A DNA stretch of 5,477 nt from Bacteroidia bacterium (GTDB lineage Bacteria > Bacteroidota > Bacteroidia > Bacteroidales > GCA-2748055). The stretch's first letter is position 1. Every line of letters starts with the position of its first letter. The stretch is taken from the NCBI GenBank assembly GCA_004525825.1, contig SPBY01000252.1:1-5477 (forward strand), in the 5' to 3' direction. The position numbers and the translations under genes were made by a program. Below the pieces are notes generated by a model, which saw nothing but the letters and a program-made list of their open reading frames with translations, did no database searches and was not told the origin of the DNA. Below, piece by piece: positions 1 through 5,477 of this stretch.

Positions 1-488
1 AGCAGTGCGGAGAGCCCGACTATAGCACCCGGATTATCAGAAAGGGCCTGATTAAAGGAATCCTCATTCACATCCACCCCCAGGTCAACGATGGTCCAGC
101 CGCCACCCTCCACCATCATGGCTACCAGGTTCTTGCCAATATCATGCAGGTCGCCCTTGACGGTCCCGATGATAAAAGTACCTTTGGTTTTTACAGCTCC
201 ACTCTGGAAGAAAGGTTTCAGGTGCTTCATAGCGGCACCCATGGCTTTGGCAGACATCAGCATCTGCGGTACGAATATTTTATTCTCCGAAAACTTTTGA
301 CCTACCCGGTCCATGGCAGGAACCAGGGCTTCAGTAAGTACATCATTGGGTGACACACCACCGGCCAGGGCCTGACCGGCGAGTTCATCGGCACCATCTT
401 CACCTTTCAAGGCCGGAGGATAGGGAGAATTTTTATCCACCTTACCTGCTTCAACAGCCTCACCAAGTTTTGTTAATAAAGGATCCAT
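1..488 (-). CDS. Corrinoid (B12-binding) methyl-carrier protein, MtbC/MtgC/MtaC type; C-terminus off the left edge
   Basis: The protein is a cytoplasmic methyl carrier: its cobalamin accepts a methyl group from a substrate-specific methyltransferase and hands it to a second methyltransferase. The reverse strand is open from an ATG at 488-486 to the window edge, giving 162 residues without a stop. Residues 1-95 resemble the helical cap of cobalamin methyltransferases (LVPAMDRVGQKF at 55-66, FVPQMLMSAKAM at 72-83). The Rossmann-like B12 domain starts near 103. It shows the DxHxxG cobalamin-binding motif as GDLHDIGKNLV (D113, H115, G118), H115 being the expected lower axial cobalt ligand. An SxL motif (S160-A-L162) follows after 41 residues, the classical spacing. 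The later GG motif would lie outside the window. A proline-containing segment (SPYPPALKGEDGADEL, 21-36) sits in the cap. The gene is divergent from the AraC regulator, and an AcsE/MtgA homologue on the other arm is its likely partner. The methyl donor cannot be read from this protein alone. No good Shine-Dalgarno; AAGGA lies about 15 nt upstream. Confidence 0.93.
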   Translation of the reverse strand, partial: MDPLLTKLGEAVEAGKVDKNSPYPPALKGEDGADELAGQALAGGVSPNDVLTEALVPAMDRVGQKFSENKIFVPQMLMSAKAMGAAMKHLKPFFQSGAVKTKGTFIIGTVKGDLHDIGKNLVAMMVEGGGWTIVDLGVDVNEDSFNQALSDNPGAIVGLSAL

Positions 489-628
489 AAAATGAGTTTT
501 AATTCCTTAATAGGGGTTTGCATGCATCATGTAAAAATAATGATTATGCCGTACTATGTTGATATTTCTTTCACCTATTATGATGCTATTTTAACCGTAT
601 TACTATTTTTATACAATATAAAATCAAT
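489..628. promoter_or_regulatory. Divergent A/T-rich intergenic region between corrinoid-protein gene and AraC regulator
   Basis: This 140-bp region separates two divergently transcribed genes, so it must hold both start regions. It is strongly A/T-rich compared with the flanking genes. Visible elements are the palindrome TGCATGCA (519-526), the short inverted repeat ATAAT-G-ATTAT (537-547), and two direct CTATTTT copies 17 bp apart (586-592 and 603-609). I could not place a convincing Bacteroidota promoter (TTG about 20 bp before TAnnTTTG) in either direction. I also see no cobalamin-riboswitch-like structure, and the space is small for one. AraC-family proteins often bind direct repeats near their own gene, so this is a plausible operator region, but that is inference. 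Confidence 0.55.
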
Positions 629-1504
629 ATGCAGGAACTACTTGAGCAAATCAAGTTAAATCCCAACGAGTCCTTTTTCATCGGGGTCTTCCAGGACCAC
701 ATCGACCAGAGCAGTTGGCACTACCACCAGGAGTTTGAGCTCAGTTTTATCACAGAAGGGTCGGGCAGCAGGATTGTGGGAGATTCGGTGGAGGAGTTTC
801 ATCCGGGCGACCTGATCTTCATTGGACCCCGCATTCCCCATGTATGGTTCTCGGAAGCACCTGTGCTGAATCAACACTCCGGACGAACCCTCGAGTCGGT
901 CTACTTGCTGTTCAACCAGGAGATTCTGCCTGAGGGACTAACCTCCCTGCCCGAATTCAAGCATGTAAACCGCGCCATACAGCTTTCAGAAAGAGGTATC
1001 AGGATTACCGGCGACACCCTGAACCAGGTTAGCCGTATCATGCTTCAACTGCCCTACCTGAACAGCATGAAAAGATTGATGCTTTTTTATGAAATCATGG
1101 ACATCATCGGGGAGAGCCAATCCTTCACCTTCCTGGCCAGTGCAGACTACATCAAAACCAGGTTTGAATCGACCAACAACAGGGTGAAGAAAATCCATGA
1201 ATTCCTGATGCTTAACTACCACGAGGAGATCAATCTGGAGAAGATTGCCGAAATGGTCCATATGGCCCCGGCTTCGGCATGCAGGTTCTTTAAATTCTCC
1301 ACCGGCCTCACCATTTTCGAATACCTGAACAAAATTAAAATCGACTATGCCTGCAACCTGCTGCTGAACACCGAACTGAACGTTGTGGATATCTCTTACG
1401 ATTGTGGCTTCAATAACCTAAGTCATTTCAACAAACAGTTCCGCAAGTTCCTGGGAAAAACACCCACTGAATTTCGAAAACTTCGTCAAAATATTAATAT
1501 TTAA
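629..1504 (+). CDS. AraC-family transcriptional regulator with N-terminal cupin sensor domain
   Basis: This 291-residue protein has the standard length and layout of cupin-type AraC regulators. Residues about 28-75 form the N-terminal cupin: HYHQEFELSF (31-40), then a PGDLIFIGPRIPHVW segment (59-73), typical of a small-ligand sensing barrel. Residues about 185-286 form the DNA-binding domain with two helix-turn-helix units. The first is near 201-222 (INLEKIAEMVHMAPASACRF). The second is near 250-273 and is followed by the family signature, visible as ISYDCGFNNLSHFNKQF (255-271) and GKTPTEFR (276-283). The ATG at 629 is preceded by an A/T-rich leader with no Shine-Dalgarno, common in Bacteroidota. 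It lies between the corrinoid-protein gene (divergent) and fhs (co-directional, 111 bp downstream), so it probably controls one or both arms, perhaps in response to the methyl donor. The ligand is unknown; a role outside methyl metabolism cannot be excluded. Confidence 0.93.
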   Translation: MQELLEQIKLNPNESFFIGVFQDHIDQSSWHYHQEFELSFITEGSGSRIVGDSVEEFHPGDLIFIGPRIPHVWFSEAPVLNQHSGRTLESVYLLFNQEILPEGLTSLPEFKHVNRAIQLSERGIRITGDTLNQVSRIMLQLPYLNSMKRLMLFYEIMDIIGESQSFTFLASADYIKTRFESTNNRVKKIHEFLMLNYHEEINLEKIAEMVHMAPASACRFFKFSTGLTIFEYLNKIKIDYACNLLLNTELNVVDISYDCGFNNLSHFNKQFRKFLGKTPTEFRKLRQNINI

Positions 1505-1507
1505 TAA

Positions 1508-1527
1508 GCAAAATGGGGCCATTTTGC
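1508..1527. repeat. 20-bp palindrome (9-bp arms) just after the AraC-gene stop, upstream of fhs
   Basis: GCAAAATGG (1508-1516) and CCATTTTGC (1519-1527) are perfect reverse complements around a GG centre, starting 3 bp after the regulator's stop codon. As RNA it could form an 8-bp stem with a 4-nt loop, but no T-tract follows, so a classical rho-independent terminator is not supported. An operator for a dimeric regulator, or a weak or bidirectional terminator, are the alternatives. GCAAA recurs in the same orientation at 1526 and 1548. Confidence 0.6.
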
Positions 1528-1551
1528 AAATATTGCATTAGTTCTGGGCAA

Positions 1552-1577
1552 ATTGGAGCCGCTTTATTTACTCCAAT
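1552..1577. repeat. Inverted repeat upstream of fhs (7-bp arms, 12-nt loop)
   Basis: ATTGGAG (1552-1558) and CTCCAAT (1571-1577) are exact reverse complements separated by 12 A/T-rich bases. The right arm ends 38 bp before the fhs start codon. It could be a protein-binding site or a leader hairpin in the fhs transcript. The following bases do not form a T-run, so it is not a convincing terminator. A 7-bp repeat of this size can also arise by chance. Confidence 0.4.
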
Positions 1578-1615
1578 CCCCATAATTTTAACTTCTGAAA
1601 AGTAAACACAAGCCC

Positions 1616-3283
1616 ATGAATGACCTGGATATCGCCAAAAAAGTAAAACTGCAGCCCATCACAGAGATAGCTGAAAAGTTCGGCATCGATGCAGACCTTA
1701 TTGAAATGTACGGGAAATATAAAGCCAAAATTCCCCTCCACCTGATCGATGAAAAAAAGGGTGCTCAAAGCAAGTTGATCCTGGTATCGGCCACCTCCCC
1801 CACCCCTGCCGGTGAAGGAAAAACCACCGTTTCCATAGGCCTTTCTGAAGGATTGAACAGGCTGGGGAAAAAAACCACCGTGGTGCTTCGGGAACCTTCC
1901 CTGGGACCGGTATTCGGGATCAAGGGTGGAGCCACAGGAGGTGGATACTCCCAGGTACTCCCCATGGAGGACATCAACCTGCACTTCACTGGCGATTTTT
2001 CAGCCATTGAGAAAGCACATAACCTCCTGGCAGCAGTGATCGACAACAATCTTCAGAGCCAGAACAGCGGTCTGGGCCTGGACGCCCGCACCATCTCCTG
2101 GAAGAGGGTGATAGACATGAACGACAGATCACTGCGCCATATCATCGTGGGACTGGGGGGGACCTCCTCCGGGGTACCCCGGGAGAGCGGATTCGATATT
2201 ACGGCAGCCTCGGAGATCATGGCCATCCTGTGCCTGGCAGCCGGAATTCATGACCTGAAGATCAGACTGGGCAATATCTTTGTGGGATACACCCACCAAC
2301 GGGAACCCATTTTTGCCCGCGACCTGAAAGCCGAAGGGGCCATGGCCGCCCTCTTAAAAGATGCCATCAAGCCCAACCTGGTACAGACCATCGAAGGCAA
2401 TCCGGCCATCATTCACGGGGGACCCTTTGCCAACATAGCGCAGGGGACCAACTCGGTAATTGCCACCCGGATGGGAATGACTTTCTCAGATTATACAGTC
2501 ACCGAAGCGGGCTTTGGATTTGATCTGGGAGCAGAAAAATTTTTCGACATCAAATGCCAGAGCGCAGGTTTGTCCCCCAAAGCAGTGGTACTCACCACCA
2601 CCATCAGGGCACTGAAATACCACGGGGGGGCTGATCTGAAAACGCTTACCACACCAGATACTGCTGCCCTGGAAAAGGGACTTCCCAACCTGGAAAAACA
2701 CCTGGAGAACATCAAACAGTTCAATGTGACCCCGATCATTGCCATAAACCGCTTCAGCAGTGACACTGACGAAGAGATCCAGATCATCAAGGATAAGGCA
2801 GAGTCGCTGGGTATCGGTTGTGCCGTAGCGGACCTCTGGGCCAAAGGGGGTGAAGGAGCCCTTGAACTGGCAGAAAAAGTGATCGCTGTGGCAGAATCAA
2901 ATCCACCAATTTTTGACCCCATGTATGACTGGAGCTGGGATGTTAAAAAGAAGATTGAAACCCTGGCCACAAAAATATACGGGGCCGAACATGTGGATTA
3001 CATGCCGCAGGCCAAAAAGGACCTGCAAAAGATCGCTGAGCTGGGCTTGGAACAGTTGCCGGTGTGCATTGCAAAAACCCAGAAATCACTCTCGGATAAT
3101 CCTGATCTGCTGGGCAGGCCAAAGGATTTCATCATCACCGTCAGGGAAATTGAGATTGCCTCAGGTGCAGGATTCCTGATTCCCATTACCGGGAACATCA
3201 TGCGCATGCCCGGACTGCCAGCTCACCCGGCTTCAGAAAACATCAGCATCGATAACTTCGGCAACATTACCGGTCTTATGTAA
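1616..3283 (+). CDS. fhs: Formate--tetrahydrofolate ligase (formyl-THF synthetase)
   Basis: The enzyme reversibly joins formate to tetrahydrofolate with ATP hydrolysis (EC 6.3.4.3), giving 10-formyl-THF. In reverse it releases formate and makes ATP. The 555 residues match the usual length of the bacterial monofunctional enzyme. Visible landmarks are the P-loop-like nucleotide site TPAGEGKTT (63-71); REPSLGPVFGIKGGATGGGY (92-111), containing the first FTHFS signature; MEDINLHFTGDF (117-128); the second signature region TTTIRALKYHGG (327-338); and MPGLPAHPA near the C-terminus (531-539). The ATG at 1616 gives the expected N-terminus; the leader is A-rich with no clear Shine-Dalgarno. It is the first gene of a tight run with the methyltransferase (19 nt gap) and metVF, placing it in the formate/methyl-THF branch. 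Two 7-G runs (2155-2161 and 2624-2630) leave the frame intact. Function is very secure; physiological direction is not determined by the sequence. Confidence 0.98.
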   Translation: MNDLDIAKKVKLQPITEIAEKFGIDADLIEMYGKYKAKIPLHLIDEKKGAQSKLILVSATSPTPAGEGKTTVSIGLSEGLNRLGKKTTVVLREPSLGPVFGIKGGATGGGYSQVLPMEDINLHFTGDFSAIEKAHNLLAAVIDNNLQSQNSGLGLDARTISWKRVIDMNDRSLRHIIVGLGGTSSGVPRESGFDITAASEIMAILCLAAGIHDLKIRLGNIFVGYTHQREPIFARDLKAEGAMAALLKDAIKPNLVQTIEGNPAIIHGGPFANIAQGTNSVIATRMGMTFSDYTVTEAGFGFDLGAEKFFDIKCQSAGLSPKAVVLTTTIRALKYHGGADLKTLTTPDTAALEKGLPNLEKHLENIKQFNVTPIIAINRFSSDTDEEIQIIKDKAESLGIGCAVADLWAKGGEGALELAEKVIAVAESNPPIFDPMYDWSWDVKKKIETLATKIYGAEHVDYMPQAKKDLQKIAELGLEQLPVCIAKTQKSLSDNPDLLGRPKDFIITVREIEIASGAGFLIPITGNIMRMPGLPAHPASENISIDNFGNITGLM

Positions 3284-3302
3284 AAACATTTATATTGATC
3301 TT

Positions 3303-4157
3303 ATGAAAACCATTTTGAAAGGAACAAGCAGCGAAGTGATCATCGATACCGAAGGTCCGGTGGTGATAATCGGGGAAAGTATCAACCCCACCCGTCGCAA
3401 AAAACTGGTGGAAACGCTAAGCAAGCATGATTTTTCATTTGCCATAGAACTGGCGAAATCCCAGATTGATGCCGGAGCGGATGTACTGGATGTAAATGTG
3501 GGATTCCCCGGGGTGGATGATGCATCCCTGCTGCCCCTCACAGTAAAGGCGATCCAGGAGGCTGTGGATATCCCCCTCTGTCTCGACTCCCCCAATCCCA
3601 AGGCCATAGAAGCAGCCCTTAAGGTTGCAGCCGGAAAAGCTCTGATCAATTCGGTGAATGGAGAAGAAAAATCCCTTCAGGCCATCCTTCCCCTTGCCAA
3701 GGAATACGGGGCTGCAGTTATTGGCCTGGTGATGGACGACGATGGCATTACCCAGGATCCGGAGAAACGCCTTGCCATTGCAGAAAAGATTCTGAACCGT
3801 GCTGTACAGCTAGGAATTCCCCAGGAAGATGTGGTCATCGATCCCCTGGCTATGGCGGTGAGTGCAGATCCCAATGCTTGCCTGGTCACCCTGGAAACCA
3901 TCAAGCTGGTGCACGACAGACTGGGACTCAACATCACCCAGGGTGCCAGCAATATCTCCTTTGGATTGCCCATGCGGGTGGAGCTGAACAATGCCCATAT
4001 GGCCCTTTCCATCTGGAACGGCCTAAGCTGTCCCATCGCCAACCCTGCAACAATCACAGCCTTTGTCAGGGCCATCGACCTGGTCAGGGGAAGAGATGAT
4101 TATGCTATGAGGTTTACGGAATTATTCCACCAAATGGAAGCCTTGAAAGAAAGTTAA
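3303..4157 (+). CDS. Methyltetrahydrofolate:corrinoid protein methyltransferase, AcsE/MtgA-type pterin-binding family
   Basis: This cytoplasmic enzyme moves a methyl group between N5 of tetrahydrofolate and the cobalt of a corrinoid protein, in either direction by family precedent. The 284 residues form a single pterin-binding TIM barrel related to dihydropteroate synthase and the folate module of MetH. Family landmarks appear in order: GESINPTRRKKL (24-35), DAGADVLDVNVG (56-67), PLCLDS (91-96, D95), ALINS (113-117, N116), VVIDPLAM (177-184, D180) and GASNISFGLP (214-223, N217). These correspond to the Asp/Asn residues that bind the pterin in the AcsE family. The start is 19 nt after the fhs stop, with no Shine-Dalgarno visible. 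The corrinoid protein encoded on the opposite strand is the likely partner. MtgA-like function (demethylation, methyl to THF) fits the absence of CO dehydrogenase genes here, but an AcsE-like role in acetyl-CoA synthesis is possible. It is not dihydropteroate synthase, given the GASNxSFGLP motif and the gene context. Confidence 0.92.
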   Translation: MKTILKGTSSEVIIDTEGPVVIIGESINPTRRKKLVETLSKHDFSFAIELAKSQIDAGADVLDVNVGFPGVDDASLLPLTVKAIQEAVDIPLCLDSPNPKAIEAALKVAAGKALINSVNGEEKSLQAILPLAKEYGAAVIGLVMDDDGITQDPEKRLAIAEKILNRAVQLGIPQEDVVIDPLAMAVSADPNACLVTLETIKLVHDRLGLNITQGASNISFGLPMRVELNNAHMALSIWNGLSCPIANPATITAFVRAIDLVRGRDDYAMRFTELFHQMEALKES

Positions 4158-4164
4158 AAGATAA

Positions 4165-4178
4165 AAGGTACAAGGTAC
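4165..4178. repeat. Tandem heptamer repeat AAGGTAC x2 in the methyltransferase-metVF gap
   Basis: Two perfect head-to-tail copies of AAGGTAC (4165-4171 and 4172-4178) are followed by a degenerate AAAGTA in the 43-nt spacer. The spacer is almost all purine. From memory, short tandem elements of this style are common between genes in Bacteroidota genomes. Its position inside an apparent operon argues against a terminator; no hairpin is visible. Confidence 0.5.
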
Positions 4179-4200
4179 AAAGTAAAAGAAAGAATAGCTG

Positions 4201-5477
4201 ATGGCCTTATTTACACCGGGCAGAAGATGGCAGCCCCCGTTTTTTCCTTTTAAGAGGGAGCCACTGGGCAAGAGGGTGCTGAGGAAAATCGAACGATGGA
4301 TCAAAGGTCCCCTGTTCGGATGCAGGATGTGCGGCAATTGCCTGCTCCAGGAAACTGCATTTATCTGTCCCATGGAATGTCCCAAGGGCATGCGCAACGG
4401 ACCCTGTGGGGGCTCATCCCGAGAAAAGTGTTATGTGGATGAGACCCGTCCCTGCATCTGGTACAAGATCTATGAGCGGGCCCACAAAATGGGCCGGGAA
4501 GAGATTTTGATGGAGGTGCTTCCCCCGCTGGACTGGGACAAGGTGGGTACAGAAACCTGGGGAGACGTAGTACGTTCGATGAGAAAGTATGGAACTGCTG
4601 CCTTTCTCAGGGACAGGTTCTCCCGCGACAAAGAAAGAAAGCATCAAAGCTGGGAAGCAGTCTTTCAACCCGTTCGGCAACCAAGCTGGTGGAAAGGAGA
4701 TTCCAGGTACCATCCCCCGGCCTATGAGGAACCCATTTCCCGCCTGGAAAGTGATTTGAAATCGGGGAAGTTCGTAATTACTGCCGAAGTATCCCCTCCC
4801 CTCAGCACCGCCACTGAGAAGCTGAAAAGGGATATTGAGATGGTGAATGAGCTGGTTACTGCCATAAATTTTACCGACAGTGCCTCTGCCAGTCCCCGCA
4901 TGTCGAGCATGGCCTGCAGCAAGGTGGCTGCTGAGCTGGGCGCCGACCCGGTACTGCAGATTGCTGCCAAGGACAAAACCCGGAGCGGGCTGCAGTCCGA
5001 CATCATGGGGGCCAATGTGATGGGCGTGCACAACGTGCTTTGCATCTCGGGCGACAATGCCCGGATCGGTCCCACCCCCACCAGCAACACCAATATCCTG
5101 GATATGGACGCCATACAGATGCTCTGGATCCTCAGAAGAATGAGGGACGAAGGGATCTACCTGGACGGACGGAAAATGAAATCTTCCCCCCGGCTATTCC
5201 TGGGGGCCGCGGCTTCACCCTTTGCCTCTGAACCAAAGTTCCAGGCCCTCAGGGAGCAGAAAAAGGTACATGCGGGTGCTCAATTCTTCCAGACCAACCT
5301 GATCTATGATCCGGACAGGCTGGACCTGTGGTTGGAAGAACTATACAAAAGAGATATACTGGATAAGGTCTATATCCTGGCCGGAGTCACCCCCATCCGA
5401 AGCCGTCGCATGGCTCAATACCTGCACCACACCATTCCCGGAGTCACGCTTCCGGAGCATATCCTGGAACGCTTTGA
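4201..5477 (+). CDS. Fused MetV-MetF methylenetetrahydrofolate reductase; C-terminus off the right edge
   Basis: The product interconverts methylene-THF and methyl-THF. The frame is open for 425 residues to the window edge. ATG 4201 is chosen because an in-frame TAG lies at 4195-4197 and the next in-frame ATG (residue 43) would remove the first cysteine. Residues 20-40 are a basic leader (IERWIKGPLFG at 30-40). Residues 41-85 form the MetV-type cysteine-rich domain (family named MTHFR C-terminal): C41, C44, C47, C56, C60, C69, C77, C85, with CPKGMRNGPCGG at 60-71. A charged, aromatic linker follows (about 100-175). From about 180 comes the MetF flavin barrel: AEVSPP (195-200) with E196 matching the catalytic Glu of E. 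coli MetF, CISGD (281-285) with D285 matching its flavin-contacting Asp, AQFFQ (360-364) with Q361 matching the folate-contacting Gln, and AGVTPI (394-399). MetV usually occurs as a separate subunit that links MetF to an iron-sulfur/ferredoxin or other redox partner; here both parts are one chain. The electron carrier is unknown. It is the third gene of the fhs run. Confidence 0.93.
   Translation, partial: MALFTPGRRWQPPFFPFKREPLGKRVLRKIERWIKGPLFGCRMCGNCLLQETAFICPMECPKGMRNGPCGGSSREKCYVDETRPCIWYKIYERAHKMGREEILMEVLPPLDWDKVGTETWGDVVRSMRKYGTAAFLRDRFSRDKERKHQSWEAVFQPVRQPSWWKGDSRYHPPAYEEPISRLESDLKSGKFVITAEVSPPLSTATEKLKRDIEMVNELVTAINFTDSASASPRMSSMACSKVAAELGADPVLQIAAKDKTRSGLQSDIMGANVMGVHNVLCISGDNARIGPTPTSNTNILDMDAIQMLWILRRMRDEGIYLDGRKMKSSPRLFLGAAASPFASEPKFQALREQKKVHAGAQFFQTNLIYDPDRLDLWLEELYKRDILDKVYILAGVTPIRSRRMAQYLHHTIPGVTLPEHILERF

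Noticed and set aside
91..353. Two overlapping plus-strand open frames of 69 codons
   Set aside because: They are antisense to the corrinoid protein, whose minus-strand frame holds the DxHxxG motif and is open for 162 codons.
489..628. Cobalamin riboswitch upstream of the corrinoid-protein gene
   Set aside because: Only 140 bp are shared by two divergent genes; the sequence is very A/T-rich and no B12-box-like or multi-stem structure was recognised.
1508..1527. Palindrome as a rho-independent terminator of the regulator gene
   Set aside because: The stem is A/T-rich, the loop is short and no T-tract follows on either strand close enough for a standard terminator. It is kept only as a repeat or possible operator.
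2155..2630. Two 7-G runs in fhs (2155-2161 and 2624-2630) as possible phase-variation or frameshift sites
   Set aside because: The reading frame is intact across both and conserved motifs follow in frame. Housekeeping enzymes are unlikely phase-variable genes. The runs only flag spots where sequencing errors could occur.
2491..2970. Minus-strand open frame of 159 codons inside fhs
   Set aside because: Antisense to strongly conserved fhs; serine/proline-rich composition reflects reverse-complement codon bias, and no domain is seen.
3303..4157. Dihydropteroate synthase (folP) as the identity of the 284-residue protein
   Set aside because: The fold is shared, but the GASNISFGLP motif, the CLDS/INS motifs and the neighbouring fhs and metVF point to the methyl-THF:corrinoid methyltransferase branch.
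4414..5031. Long minus-strand open frame of 205 codons
   Set aside because: It lies antisense to the clearly conserved MetV-MetF coding frame, has low-complexity composition and no recognisable domain. It is a shadow of the real gene.

Overview
This 5.5 kb window carries a one-carbon (methyl-group) metabolism locus. The likely host is a member of the Bacteroidota, probably an anaerobe of the Bacteroidales/Marinilabiliales kind. This assignment is inference. It rests on the lack of convincing Shine-Dalgarno sequences, A/T-rich leaders, TAA stops on the three complete genes, a Bacteroidota-style cupin/AraC regulator, and a short purine-rich tandem repeat (AAGGTAC) between two genes.

Layout. 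Positions 1-488 (minus strand) hold the N-terminal 162 residues of a corrinoid (vitamin B12-binding) protein of the MtbC/MtgC/MtaC type; its C-terminus lies beyond the left edge. A 140-bp A/T-rich divergent intergenic region follows. The plus strand then carries, in order, an AraC-family regulator (629-1504), a 111-bp gap with two inverted repeats, formate--tetrahydrofolate ligase (1616-3283), an AcsE/MtgA-type methyltetrahydrofolate:corrinoid methyltransferase (3303-4157), and a methylenetetrahydrofolate reductase with an N-terminal MetV-type cysteine-rich domain fused in frame to a MetF domain (4201 to beyond the right edge). The last three genes run in one direction with gaps of 19 and 43 nt and look like an operon.

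How the genes fit together. Methyl groups loaded on the corrinoid protein by an unseen substrate:corrinoid methyltransferase could be passed to tetrahydrofolate by the AcsE/MtgA homologue. MetVF could then oxidise methyl-THF to methylene-THF. After FolD-type steps encoded elsewhere, formyl-THF could be converted by Fhs to formate with ATP formation. The same enzymes could run in the opposite, Wood-Ljungdahl methyl-branch direction. No CO dehydrogenase/acetyl-CoA synthase gene is visible, so direction and substrate stay open. The AraC regulator between the divergent arms is the obvious candidate to sense the methyl donor or the pathway state.

No rRNA, tRNA, CRISPR array, insertion sequence or phage gene was recognised. 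The most interesting points are the compact demethylation/methyl-oxidation module in a probable Bacteroidota host, the single-chain MetV-MetF fusion, and the palindrome and spaced GCAAA repeats upstream of fhs.
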